A stretch of 64,000 nucleotides of DNA, from positions 62,001 through 126,000 of the forward strand of contig UCMW01000004.1 of NCBI GenBank assembly GCA_900473745.1, in the 5' to 3' direction. Both the position numbers and the translations under genes were made by a program. Shown one piece after another: positions 9,198 to 17,029 of the stretch (position 1 is its first letter; the number at the start of each line of letters is the position of its first letter). This stretch comes from Hyphomicrobiales bacterium. GTDB taxonomy: Bacteria > Pseudomonadota > Alphaproteobacteria > Rhizobiales > Rhizobiaceae. The notes beneath the pieces were generated by a model, which saw nothing but the letters and a program-made list of their open reading frames with translations, was not told the DNA's origin and made no database searches.

Positions 9198-9730
9198 TGA
9201 AGCCCAATCAAACAAATTTCGCCCGCGCTGCCTTGCGCAATGTTGCAGCCGTTCTCGCCATCGCCACGCTGCCCGCGTTCGCACAGACGGCCGTCGGCCA
9301 GCAGCAGCCGCTGGAAAGTGCCACGGAGGCTGAAATTCGCCAGTTCTGTACCGGCATCGCCGATGCCGCCCGCGACCAGCGCTATCTCCTGCAGAAGCAG
9401 GAACTGGAAAAGCTGCAGGCAGATGTCGACAGTCGCATCGCAATCCTCGAACAGCGCCGCGAGGAATACGAGGACTGGCTGGGCCGCAGAAACGAATTCA
9501 TGAAGCAGGCCGAGGGCCAGCTTGTCGAAATCTACAAGAAGATGGCGCCGGATGCGGCCGCCCCGCAGCTGGAAGAGACAAACGTCATCCTCGCCGCCGC
9601 CATCATCATGAAGCTGCCGCCGCGTCAGTCCAGCCTCATCCTGACAGAGATGAGTCCGGACAAGGCGGCACAAGTCGCCTCGATCATGTCGAGCGCCGGC
9701 GACCCCAATACATCGAAGGACCCATCATGA
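9194..9730 (+). CDS. motE: Periplasmic motility chaperone MotE
   Basis: 178 residues. A signal peptide (about 1-32) is followed by a long charged coiled coil (about 60-115, KQELEKLQADVDSRIAILEQ) and a C-terminal MgtE-N-like helical segment (LPPRQSSLILTEMSPDKAAQV). This matches MotE, described in Sinorhizobium meliloti as a periplasmic chaperone for MotC. It sits between flgI and flgH as in that species, with ATGA overlaps on both sides. The MotC gene lies at 19024 in the same window. Confidence 0.88.
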   Translation: MMKPNQTNFARAALRNVAAVLAIATLPAFAQTAVGQQQPLESATEAEIRQFCTGIADAARDQRYLLQKQELEKLQADVDSRIAILEQRREEYEDWLGRRNEFMKQAEGQLVEIYKKMAPDAAAPQLEETNVILAAAIIMKLPPRQSSLILTEMSPDKAAQVASIMSSAGDPNTSKDPS

Positions 9731-10446
9731 TGAAGCGTTTCCCGGCTCTGCTGGCCGTTCTCCTCCTCGCTGGCTGCCAGAGCCAGACCGTCAAGGAAAT
9801 CGGCAATGCGCCCTCCATGAGCCCGATCGGGTCCGGTCTGCGCTACAGCCAGACGCCCCAGATGGCCATGTATCCGAAGCAGCAGGCCCAGACCGCGAGC
9901 GGCTATTCCCTCTGGAGCGACAGCCAATCAGCGCTGTTCAAGGATGCCCGCGCACTGAATGTCGGTGACATCCTGACGGTCAATATCGAGATCAATGACC
10001 GGGCCTCCTTCAACAACGAGACGGATCGCAGCCGCGACAACAATACCGGCCTGTCCTGGGGTGCCGAGATCTCGAACTTCCTCGGCTTCTCGACGGATAC
10101 GGGCACGACGGGCGATCTTTCGACGGACTCGACCACCAGTTCATCCGGCAAGGGTTCGACCGAGCGTTCGGAACGCCTGAACCTTCTTGTTGCCGCCGTC
10201 GTGACCGGTGTGCTCGAAAACGGCAACCTGCTGATCAGCGGCTCCCAGGAAGTGCGCGTCAATCACGAGCTGCGCATCCTGAATGTTGCCGGTATCGTCC
10301 GTCCGCAGGATGTCGATGCCGACAATGAGATCTCCTACGATCGCATCGCCGAAGCCCGCATCTCCTATGGTGGCCGTGGCCGTCTGACCGAGGTGCAGCA
10401 GCCGCCGATCGGCCAGCAGGTCGTCGACATCTACTCGCCCTTCTGA
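9727..10446 (+). CDS. flgH: Flagellar L-ring lipoprotein FlgH
   Basis: 239 residues. The lipobox LLAGC places the lipidated cysteine at residue 17. FlgH features include SLWSDSQSALFKDARALNVGDILTV (split: SLWSDSQSALFKD, then VGDILTVNIEIND) and the C-terminal tract INHELRIL-type VNHELRILNVAGIVRP with ending QQVVDIYSPF. FlgH assembles in the outer membrane as the L ring, completing the bushing with FlgI. ATGA overlap with motE. Confidence 0.96.
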   Translation: MMKRFPALLAVLLLAGCQSQTVKEIGNAPSMSPIGSGLRYSQTPQMAMYPKQQAQTASGYSLWSDSQSALFKDARALNVGDILTVNIEINDRASFNNETDRSRDNNTGLSWGAEISNFLGFSTDTGTTGDLSTDSTTSSSGKGSTERSERLNLLVAAVVTGVLENGNLLISGSQEVRVNHELRILNVAGIVRPQDVDADNEISYDRIAEARISYGGRGRLTEVQQPPIGQQVVDIYSPF

Positions 10447-10466
10447 CCGGACTCGGGGACAGCGAC

Positions 10467-10988
10467 ATGGACGAAGCACAGGAAGGCGAAGGCAAGAAGA
10501 AGTCGGGCATGATGGCGCTCGTCATCCCGCTCGTCGTGCTGACCGCCGTTGGCGGCGGCGGTGGCTGGGTCATCGGCAACATGCTCGCCCCGCAGGTCAA
10601 GCAGGCCGAGGATGCCGCCAAGGCAGCGGAAGCTGCTGCCGCCGGCGAGCATGGCGGCGAGGCCAAGACAGAGGAGGAGGGACTGCCTCCGATCTCCACG
10701 GAGGCGAACGGCGTGGTCGCTCTCGAGCCGATCACCACGAACCTTGCCTACCCCTCGGAGAACTGGATTCGGCTCGAAGTCGCGTTGATGTTCAACGGCC
10801 CTCCGGACGTCAAGATTGCCGAGGATGTCCACCAGGACATCATGGCTTACCTGCGTACGGTGTCACTGCAACAGGTCGAGGGCCCCAGGGGCTTCCAATA
10901 TCTCAAGGATGACCTACAGGAGCGAGTTGACCTGCGCTCGGAAGGCCGCGTATCCAAGGTGATGTTCAGAACGCTCGTGATCGAATGA
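10467..10988 (+). CDS. fliL: Flagellar basal-body-associated protein FliL
   Basis: 173 residues. A short cytoplasmic start (MDEAQEGEGKKKSG) is followed by one membrane segment (about 13-35), an Ala/Glu-rich linker and a C-terminal periplasmic FliL domain with LEPITTNLAYPSENWIRLEV and the final VSKVMFRTLVIE. FliL surrounds or stabilises the stator near MotB. It overlaps fliP by four bases. A second FliL-like protein is encoded at 33050. Confidence 0.93.
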   Translation: MDEAQEGEGKKKSGMMALVIPLVVLTAVGGGGGWVIGNMLAPQVKQAEDAAKAAEAAAAGEHGGEAKTEEEGLPPISTEANGVVALEPITTNLAYPSENWIRLEVALMFNGPPDVKIAEDVHQDIMAYLRTVSLQQVEGPRGFQYLKDDLQERVDLRSEGRVSKVMFRTLVIE

Positions 10989-11722
10989 TTCGGTTTCTCA
11001 TCTTCGTCGCCGTCATGATGATGGCGCCGGAACTGGCTGTGGCCCAGCAGTTCCCGACGGATATCTTCAACACCCCGATCGATGGATCGGTGGCGGCGTG
11101 GATCATTCGTACCTTCGGTCTGCTCACGGTGCTGTCGGTGGCGCCGGGCATCCTGATCATGGTCACGAGCTTCCCGCGTTTCCTGATCGCCTTTTCGATC
11201 CTTCGTTCCGGCATGGGGCTCGCAACGACCCCCTCCAACATGATCCTGACCAGCATGGCGCTCTTCATGACCTTCTATGTCATGGCGCCCACGATGGACC
11301 GCTCCTGGCGCGAGGGCGTCCAGCCGCTTCTCGACAACCAGATCACGGAAGCCCAGGCCGTCGCCCTGATCGCCGAGCCTTTTCGCACCTTCATGACGGC
11401 GAACACGCGTGACAAGGATCTGGCGCTCTTCGTCGACATTGCCAACGAGCGTGGTCAGGCGACGGTCGTCGATGACAAAGTCGATTACCGCGTGCTCATC
11501 CCGGCCTTCATGCTGTCTGAGATCCGTCGTGGTTTCGAGATCGGCTTCCTGATCATTCTGCCCTTTCTCGTCATCGATATGGTGGTCGCCACGATCACCA
11601 TGGCCATGGGCATGATGATGCTCCCGCCCACTTCGATCTCTCTGCCGTTCAAGATCCTGTTCTTCGTGCTGATCGACGGCTGGAACCTGCTCGTCGGCAG
11701 CCTTGTACGGTCGTTTGCTTAA
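10985..11722 (+). CDS. fliP: Flagellar export gate protein FliP
   Basis: 245 residues. A cleavable-type signal (MIRFLIFVAVMMMAPELAVA) is followed by four hydrophobic segments and the FliP signatures TSFPRFLIAFSILRSGMG and FEIGFLIILPFLVIDMVVA. FliP forms the core of the type III export gate with FliQ and FliR, both encoded further right (28439 and 30897). It is the last gene of the flgB-fliP operon; the next gene is the first flagellin 236 bases on. Confidence 0.97.
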   Translation: MIRFLIFVAVMMMAPELAVAQQFPTDIFNTPIDGSVAAWIIRTFGLLTVLSVAPGILIMVTSFPRFLIAFSILRSGMGLATTPSNMILTSMALFMTFYVMAPTMDRSWREGVQPLLDNQITEAQAVALIAEPFRTFMTANTRDKDLALFVDIANERGQATVVDDKVDYRVLIPAFMLSEIRRGFEIGFLIILPFLVIDMVVATITMAMGMMMLPPTSISLPFKILFFVLIDGWNLLVGSLVRSFA

Positions 11723-11897
11723 CGGCAGAGACGATTCCGTCGCAACCATTATCCCCCTGTTTACCATGGGTTTGTTGAACCTCGAACCCGACCCTTTCGG
11801 TTAAGGTGTTGGCAATGAATGACTGCGAGTTTGGAGCTCGCACGACGGGTCTGGTAGCAACGAAAAATACCAAATGGCATGATGCCGAACGTTCGTG

Positions 11898-11951
11898 ACC
11901 GGTAAGCTTTTTAGTCCGGTATGTCCCCTCCAGTATCTCGTTTAAGGGACA
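11898..11951 (+). promoter_or_regulatory. Flagellin leader tandem stem-loop (copy 1)
   Basis: Stem 1 is ACCGG (11898-11902) with CCGGT (11916-11920). Stem 2 is TGTCCC (11922-11927) with GGGACA (11946-11951), separated by 18 bases. The ribosome site AAGGGA (11944-11949) lies largely inside the 3' arm of stem 2 and the flagellin ATG is at 11959. Related structures with compensatory changes precede two other flagellins. Probable post-transcriptional control element; the trans-acting factor is inferred (FlbT). Confidence 0.6.
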
Positions 11952-11958
11952 AATTGAC

Positions 11959-12876
11959 ATGGCCAGCATTCTGACCAACTCCAGCGCGATGTCCGCGCTC
12001 TCTACCCTGCGCTCGATCGCTTCCAGCCTGGAATCGACGCAGAACTCCATCTCGACCGGCATGAAGGTTTCCAAGGCTTCCGATAACGCTGCTTACTGGT
12101 CTATCTCGACCGGCATGCGCTCGGACAACATGGCACTGTCCGCTGTTTCCGACGCTCTCGGCGTTGGCGCTGCCAAGGTCGATACGGCTTATGCCGGTAT
12201 GGATTCCGCAATCGAAGTCGTGAAGGAAATCAAGGCCAAGATCGTTGCCGCTAAGGAAGAAGGCGTCGACAAGGCCAAGATCCAGGAAGAAATCACGCAG
12301 CTTCAGGAACAGCTCGTTTCGATCGCGAAGAGCTCTTCCTTCAACGGTGAGAACTGGATCGCCGGCACAGCAGCCACCAAGACGGTCGTCAGCGGTTTCG
12401 TTCGCGGCTCTGACGGCAATGTCAGCGTCAAGACGACCGAATACACCATGGATGACGACTCCATGCTGTACACCTTCGACGCCGACGGCGAAGTCGAAGA
12501 CGACAACGGCATCCTGGGCGCCAACGGTGACACCATCACTGTCGACGGCACGGACTACACGACGATCGCCGTCAAGGACATAGACGTCGAAAGCGACGAC
12601 ATCGACGCCGCTCTGGTTTCGGTTGACGCAGCCCTTGAGAAGATGACGAGCGCCGGCGCAGCGCTGGGTTCGATCTCTTCCCGCATCGAGCTGCAGGCCG
12701 ACTTCTCCGAGAAGCTGTCTGACGCCATCGAAAAGGGCGTTGGTCGTCTCGTTGACGCCGACATGAACGAAGAGTCGACCCGCCTCAAGGCCCTGCAGAC
12801 CCAGCAGCAGCTGGCAATCCAGGCGCTCTCGATCGCCAACAGCGACTCGCAGAACATCCTGTCGCTCTTCCGTTGA
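11959..12876 (+). CDS. flaA: Flagellin (first of four)
   Basis: 305 residues, the shortest of four paralogues and of the short type typical of rhizobial complex flagella. The N-terminus MASILTNSSAMSALSTLRSI and the C-terminus with VDADMNEESTRLKALQTQQQ and ending ILSLFR are the conserved D0/D1 coiled-coil segments; the centre (about 145-215) is the variable surface domain, here acidic. Exported through the FlhA/FliPQR gate and polymerised into the filament. It has its own 5' leader structure and a terminator about 130 bases after the stop. The symbol is positional. Confidence 0.95.
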   Translation: MASILTNSSAMSALSTLRSIASSLESTQNSISTGMKVSKASDNAAYWSISTGMRSDNMALSAVSDALGVGAAKVDTAYAGMDSAIEVVKEIKAKIVAAKEEGVDKAKIQEEITQLQEQLVSIAKSSSFNGENWIAGTAATKTVVSGFVRGSDGNVSVKTTEYTMDDDSMLYTFDADGEVEDDNGILGANGDTITVDGTDYTTIAVKDIDVESDDIDAALVSVDAALEKMTSAGAALGSISSRIELQADFSEKLSDAIEKGVGRLVDADMNEESTRLKALQTQQQLAIQALSIANSDSQNILSLFR

Positions 12877-13223
12877 TCGAAGGAACAAGTCGGCCCGTAA
12901 GGGCCGGCTAGACTATCCCGACGCCAATATGCCTTGGTGGCTGACCAGAGGCGCGCGAAGGGAAGGCTTCAACATCCGGAGGCTGATCCGGACACGAGGC
13001 AAGGCAAAGGCCGCATTCGGAAACGAATGCGGCCTTTCCGTTTTATTAATCATGATCTGCTACGCGCACGCACGCGCGAGAGTTGCAAAAATTTTCGCCA
13101 AATGACATTTTCCGTTTTCGTTTAGGTCTTCATTAACCTTGATAGTTTTATCTAGGCCTATCGAAGCGGCGAGCTAACTCTTAATTTTCAGCCAGTTAGC
13201 AGGCATGATGCTGTGCGCCGTTA
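12877..13223 (+). other. Long 3' region of first flagellin and promoter region of second
   Basis: No credible gene here. It holds a short GC hairpin at about 12894-12908 (GGCCC/GGGCC), an unexplained ~95-base stretch, the strong terminator at 13006-13044, then an AT-rich stretch (13045-13200, with TTAACC and TTTAGG-like runs) suited to the promoter of the next flagellin. The 160 bases between stop and terminator are long enough to yield a 3'UTR-derived small RNA, but nothing proves one. Confidence 0.4.
13006..13044 (+). terminator. Rho-independent terminator after first flagellin
   Basis: A perfect 14-bp stem, AAAGGCCGCATTCG (13006-13019) with its complement at 13024-13037, closed by a GAAA tetraloop and followed by CCGTTTT. 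It is about 130 bases downstream of the flagellin stop. Confidence 0.85.
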
Positions 13224-13269
13224 CCGGTGAGACCGGAATGTCCCTTCTTAGTCAGCCATTCAAGGGGCA
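13224..13269 (+). promoter_or_regulatory. Flagellin leader tandem stem-loop (copy 2)
   Basis: Stem 1 is CCGG (13224-13227)/CCGG (13233-13236) with loop TGAGA. Stem 2 is TGTCCCTT (13239-13246) with AAGGGGCA (13262-13269), eight pairs including one G-U wobble. The AAGGGG ribosome site is in the 3' arm, and the ATG follows at 13278. The change from A-U to G-U keeps the stem, consistent with selection on structure. Confidence 0.6.
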
Positions 13270-13277
13270 CTACTACC

Positions 13278-14279
13278 ATGACGAGCATTCTTACCAATAT
13301 CGCCGCCATGTCGGCACTCCAGACGTTGCGCACGATCGGCAGCAACATGGAAGACACTCAGGCCCGCGTCTCCTCCGGTCAGCGCGTCGGTGAAGCCTCC
13401 GACAACGCTGCCTATTGGTCGATCGCCACCACGATGAAGTCCGACAACATGGCGCTGTCCGCCGTGTCCGACGCTCTCGGCCTCGGCGCCTCCAAGATCG
13501 ATACCGCCTATGCCGGTATGGAATCTGCTATCGACGTCGTTAAGGAAATAAAGGCCAAGCTGGTCACCGCCACCGAAGAAGGTGTCGACAAGGCCAAGGT
13601 TCAGGAAGAAATCACCCAGCTGCAGCAACAGCTGTTGTCGATCGCACAATCCGCTTCCTTCAGCGGTGAAAACTGGATCGCCGGCGGTACCGACACGATG
13701 ACCGCGGGCACCACGGAAGACGTAACTGTCGTCTCTGGTTTCGTCCGTGACGCCAACAATAACGTTGCAGTCAAGACGACGACCTACACGCTTGACGCCA
13801 CGACCGCTGGCAGCATGACCCTTCTGTTCGGCGGCGACGCCGACGGTGCTATCGACACCGCTTCCGGTATCCTCGGCCTGACCGCTGCAGACTTCACGAC
13901 GACCGACTTCGACTCGACCGTTGCCGGTACAGACGGCGCCGCGACTGCCGTCGCAGGCTTCTCCGTCTACACGCTGGACATCAACGGTTTCGACGGTGCG
14001 GCCATGGCCGAAGCCCTGACGCTGGTTGATGCTGCCCTGGCCTTCATGACCAGCGCCGGTGCAGACCTTGGCTCGATCTCGATGCGTATCGAACTCCAGG
14101 AAGGCTTCGTCAACAAGCTGTCCGACTCGCTCGACTCCGGTATCGGCCGCCTCGTCGACGCAGACATGAACGAAGAGTCCACCCGCCTCAAGGCACTGCA
14201 GACCCAGCAGCAGCTGGCCGTCCAGTCGCTCTCTATCGCCAACTCTTCCACGGAAGTCATCCTCTCGCTCTTCCGTTAA
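13278..14279 (+). CDS. flaB: Flagellin (second of four)
   Basis: 333 residues from the ATG at 13278 (MTSILTNIAAMSALQTLRTI), chosen over an upstream in-frame ATG because it aligns with the other three flagellins and follows the AAGGGG site. Conserved N- and C-terminal helices flank a variable Thr/Asp/Gly-rich centre (about 140-245). The C-terminus repeats VDADMNEESTRLKALQTQQQ and ends ILSLFR. Filament subunit, exported without a cleaved signal. It has its own leader stem-loops and terminator, so it can be expressed independently of its neighbours. Confidence 0.95.
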   Translation: MTSILTNIAAMSALQTLRTIGSNMEDTQARVSSGQRVGEASDNAAYWSIATTMKSDNMALSAVSDALGLGASKIDTAYAGMESAIDVVKEIKAKLVTATEEGVDKAKVQEEITQLQQQLLSIAQSASFSGENWIAGGTDTMTAGTTEDVTVVSGFVRDANNNVAVKTTTYTLDATTAGSMTLLFGGDADGAIDTASGILGLTAADFTTTDFDSTVAGTDGAATAVAGFSVYTLDINGFDGAAMAEALTLVDAALAFMTSAGADLGSISMRIELQEGFVNKLSDSLDSGIGRLVDADMNEESTRLKALQTQQQLAVQSLSIANSSTEVILSLFR

Positions 14280-14300
14280 GACTGAAGAGATCCAGCATCG

Positions 14301-14325
14301 AAGCCGCCCTCCGGGGCGGCTTTTT
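14301..14325 (+). terminator. Rho-independent terminator after second flagellin
   Basis: AAGCCGCCC (14301-14309) pairs with GGGCGGCTT (14314-14322) around a TCCG loop and runs into TTTTT, 21 bases after the flagellin stop. Confidence 0.9.
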
Positions 14326-14377
14326 GCGTCTTAACGAATTTTACATGTCTGCTTAACCATCCGTTAACCATAAGCCC

Positions 14378-14397
14378 GTTACATGGGGTCATGTAAC
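14378..14397 (+). promoter_or_regulatory. Inverted repeat upstream of third flagellin
   Basis: GTTACATG (14378-14385) and CATGTAAC (14390-14397) form a perfect 8-base inverted repeat around GGGT, about 105 bases before the third flagellin start. It lies in an AT-rich stretch with several GTTAAC/TTAACC words. It may be a protein-binding site; no equivalent is obvious in front of the other flagellins. Confidence 0.35.
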
Positions 14398-14450
14398 GAT
14401 GAGTTAACCAAGACGAAGAACTGGTTAAGGGCATTAAGCCGCGTCATCGT

Positions 14451-14496
14451 TCCCGGAAAGACCGGGATGTCCCCAGATCTAGCCATTTAAGGGACA
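14451..14496 (+). promoter_or_regulatory. Flagellin leader tandem stem-loop (copy 3)
   Basis: Stem 1 is TCCCGG (14451-14456)/CCGGGA (14462-14467) with loop AAAGA. Stem 2 is TGTCCC (14468-14473)/GGGACA (14491-14496) with a 17-base loop. AAGGGA, the ribosome site, is in the 3' arm and the GTG start is at 14502. Stem 1 differs in sequence from copy 1 (ACCGG/CCGGT) but still pairs, which is covariation support. Confidence 0.62.
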
Positions 14497-14501
14497 CGAC
14501 C

Positions 14502-15500
14502 GTGACCAGCATTTTGACAAACAACGCAGCGATGGCTGCACTCCAGACCCTCCGCTCCATCGACTCGAAGATGCAGGATACCCAGGCGCGCGTATCGTCC
14601 GGTCTCCGTGTCGGGGGTGCCTCTGACAACGCCGCATACTGGTCGATCGCGACCACAATGCGCTCCGACAATATGGCACTGTCCGCCGTACAGGACGCGC
14701 TCGGTCTCGGCGCAGCCAAGATCGACACCGCTTATGCCGCGATGGAAAGCTCCATCGAGGTGATGAAGGAAATCAAGGCAAAGGTTGTTGCCGCCACGGA
14801 AGAAGGCGTCGACAAGAACAAGATCCAGGAAGAAATCGACCAGCTGCAGGAACAGCTGCGATCGATCTCGGAATCGGCAAGCTTCAGCGGCCAGAACTGG
14901 GTCGCAACCGGCGCCGATACTGTGACTGCACCCGTGGAAGTGACGGTTGTTTCAGGTTTCATCCGCGACTCGAACGGCAATGTTTCCGTTTCGACGACAC
15001 TCTATTCCCTCGACGCCACGACCCCGGACGGCATGACCGTATTGTTCGGTGGCGATGCCACAGGCCTGATCGACTACAATTCCGGCATCATCGGTAGTAT
15101 CTCCGATACTTTCGACGCCTTCGTCGACTGGGACAATGACGGCGCGACGGGTGCTGCAGCCGCAGAAATCGCGGGTGTTTCCATCGACCAGCTCGATATC
15201 ACCACCTTGACGACCGCCGGCATGCAGGAAGCTCTGTCTCTCGTTGAATATGGCCTGCAGCAGATGACCAGCGCAGCGGCCGCTCTTGGCTCCATCTCCA
15301 TGCGCATCGGCATGCAGGAAGACTTTGTCGCCGCACTTACCGACTCGATCGACAGTGGTGTCGGTCGCCTCGTCGATGCCGACATGAACGAAGAATCGAC
15401 CCGCCTCAAGGCCCTGCAGACCCAGCAGCAGCTGGCCATCCAGTCGCTCTCGATCGCCAACACCTCTTCCGAAAGCATTCTGACACTCTTCCGTCAGTAA
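14502..15500 (+). CDS. flaC: Flagellin (third of four)
   Basis: 332 residues, starting at GTG (14502) right after the AAGGGAC site; the start is fixed by alignment (MTSILTNNAAMAALQTLRSI). Conserved helical ends flank a divergent centre (about 140-245). The C-terminus has VDADMNEESTRLKALQTQQQ and ends ILTLFRQ. Filament subunit of a complex flagellum. The GTG start combined with a structured ribosome site suggests lower or more tightly controlled translation than for the ATG-starting paralogues; that is inference. Confidence 0.95.
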   Translation: MTSILTNNAAMAALQTLRSIDSKMQDTQARVSSGLRVGGASDNAAYWSIATTMRSDNMALSAVQDALGLGAAKIDTAYAAMESSIEVMKEIKAKVVAATEEGVDKNKIQEEIDQLQEQLRSISESASFSGQNWVATGADTVTAPVEVTVVSGFIRDSNGNVSVSTTLYSLDATTPDGMTVLFGGDATGLIDYNSGIIGSISDTFDAFVDWDNDGATGAAAAEIAGVSIDQLDITTLTTAGMQEALSLVEYGLQQMTSAAAALGSISMRIGMQEDFVAALTDSIDSGVGRLVDADMNEESTRLKALQTQQQLAIQSLSIANTSSESILTLFRQ

Positions 15501-15757
15501 GCGGCGCTCTGGCTAGGGGCGACTTCGTCCCGCCCTGACAGTGTCGGATGTTCTCGGTGTGAATCCGCGCCTCGCAAGAGGCGCGGATTTTCGTTTCAGC
15601 CTTGCGCGAAGCTTTTGCTGATTTTCTTTTGGCTACAAAAGCACGTTGAATATGTTGCCAGATCGGCTTCCCCTCTGTTAACTGCGCACGTTAACGTTTT
15701 GTTAACGGTGACGGGGACCCGCGCAATGCGCGGTCTGCATGATGCCCTCCCGTCTTG
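15501..15757 (+). other. Intergenic region between third and fourth flagellins
   Basis: Besides the terminator at 15562-15597, this stretch contains CTTGCGCGAAGCTT (15601-15614), similar to a sequence upstream of rem (22340-22353), and three GTTAAC-type words around 15675-15710 that probably belong to the promoter of the fourth flagellin. No ORF is supported. Confidence 0.4.
15562..15597 (+). terminator. Rho-independent terminator after third flagellin
   Basis: A perfect 12-bp stem, AATCCGCGCCTC (15562-15573) with GAGGCGCGGATT (15578-15589), closed by a GCAA tetraloop and followed by TTCGTTT. Confidence 0.85.
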
Positions 15758-15798
15758 CCGGCCAGCGCCGGATGCGCAGTCCTGAACGCTTAGGGGCA
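15758..15798 (+). promoter_or_regulatory. Flagellin leader stem-loop (copy 4, degenerate)
   Basis: Stem 1 is kept: CCGGC (15758-15762)/GCCGG (15767-15771) with loop CAGC. Stem 2 is reduced to TGC (15773-15775)/GCA (15796-15798) plus a bulge. The ribosome site TAGGGG lies in the same position before the ATG at 15805. The weaker second stem may make this flagellin escape the control acting on the other three. Confidence 0.42.
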
Positions 15799-15804
15799 CC
15801 AAGC

Positions 15805-16764
15805 ATGACCAGTATTATGACCAATGCGGCCGCCATGGCGGCGCTGCAGACGCTTCGTTCGATCGACACCAATCTCGAGACGACCCAGCGGCGCGTTTCC
15901 TCGGGCTACCGGGTGGAGACCGCAGCAGACAATGCCGGCTATTGGTCGATCGCCACCACGATGCGCTCCGACAATGCAGCGCTCTCGACCGTTTCCGACG
16001 CGCTCGGCCTCGGCGCCGCCACGGTTGATACCGCTTACACGGCCCTCGACAACGTCGTCGACGTGATGTCCACGATCAAGGCGAAGCTGGTTGCGGCAAG
16101 CGAGCCCGGCGTCGACAAGAACAAGATCAACGAGGAAATGACCCAGCTGAAGAATCAGCTGATCTCGGCCGCGCAGTCAGCATCCTTCTCCGGCGAAAAC
16201 TGGCTCTACAACACGAATGCCGCCCCACTCGGCACGAAACAGGTCGTCTCATCCTTCGTCCGTGGAGCGGATGGCAGCGTGCAGGTCACCACGCTCGACT
16301 TCGACACGGCAGAATCCGTCCTCATCGACATCCAGGATGCCTCGCAGGGTTTTCTGACCAAGTCGATCGACGCCGATGCGTTGCGCAACACTGGTCTGGG
16401 TGTCCGCGAATACTACCTTCTCGACATGGGCGCACCGACCGGCGGCGACGAGATCGCCATCGACACGAACACCACCAAGGAAGCGCTCGACGACATGATT
16501 GCCGTCGTCGACAACGTCATCCAGCAGTTGACCGATGCCGCCGCCACCCTTGGCGCGATCACGTCGCGCATCGAAATGCAGGACAACTTCGTCTCGAACC
16601 TCATGGACGTGATCGACAAGGGCATCGGCCGTTTGGTCGACGCCGACATGAACGAGGAGTCGACCCGTCTGAAGGCACTGCAGACCCAGCAGCAGCTCGG
16701 CATCCAGGCTCTCTCGATCGCCAACAGCAGCGCTGAAAAGCTCCTGACGCTCTTCCAGCGATAA
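15805..16764 (+). CDS. flaD: Flagellin (fourth of four)
   Basis: 319 residues from the ATG at 15805 (MTSIMTNAAAMAALQTLRSI), which aligns with the paralogues; the in-frame ATG at 15739 would add 22 unsupported residues. It is the most divergent of the four, with RRVSSGYRVETAADN in D1 and a shorter centre. The C-terminus keeps VDADMNEESTRLKALQTQQQ and ends LLTLFQR. Its leader has a degenerate second stem. Minor or specialised filament subunit is possible but not shown. Confidence 0.94.
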   Translation: MTSIMTNAAAMAALQTLRSIDTNLETTQRRVSSGYRVETAADNAGYWSIATTMRSDNAALSTVSDALGLGAATVDTAYTALDNVVDVMSTIKAKLVAASEPGVDKNKINEEMTQLKNQLISAAQSASFSGENWLYNTNAAPLGTKQVVSSFVRGADGSVQVTTLDFDTAESVLIDIQDASQGFLTKSIDADALRNTGLGVREYYLLDMGAPTGGDEIAIDTNTTKEALDDMIAVVDNVIQQLTDAAATLGAITSRIEMQDNFVSNLMDVIDKGIGRLVDADMNEESTRLKALQTQQQLGIQALSIANSSAEKLLTLFQR

Positions 16765-16771
16765 GGATTGA

Positions 16772-16799
16772 GACGCCGGATGTCAGGCCATCCGGCGTC
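16772..16799 (+). terminator. Hairpin terminator after fourth flagellin
   Basis: A perfect 11-bp stem GACGCCGGATG/CATCCGGCGTC (16772-16782 with 16789-16799) around TCAGGC, 8 bases after the flagellin stop. The T-run is poor (CGTTTT about 8 bases on), so efficiency is uncertain. Confidence 0.7.
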
Positions 16800-16843
16800 C
16801 TCGTGCCGTTTTAGGCCAGGTCGGCGCACACCACATTCATCTT

Positions 16844-16864
16844 CGCGCAAGTTTGAACCCCTAG
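16844..16864 (+). promoter_or_regulatory. Candidate flagellar promoter motif for fliH-like/mot operon
   Basis: CGCGCAAG (16844-16851), nine bases, then CTAG (16861-16864). Same layout as the motifs before motA, flgB and flhA, here about 166 bases upstream of the first gene, which implies a long leader if this is the start site. Confidence 0.5.
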
Positions 16865-17029
16865 CTTCATCGAGAGCACGTGGCACGACTGCGCCGATCC
16901 GTGCCGAATGAGCTTCGACCGATCCTGGAAGATGAAAGAACGCGTACGGGACATGCTGATGTTTGATCTTCTTCTCGTGCAAGGCCGCATCTGCCGGTCC
17001 CAATTTGTCGCCGATGGAGGCGATTGCTG

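Noticed and set aside
11921-14490. Upstream ATG codons in the flagellin leaders (11921, 13238, 14467) as conserved uORFs
   Set aside because: They lie in the same stem position but read different frames and end at different places, so the conserved unit is the RNA structure and not a peptide.
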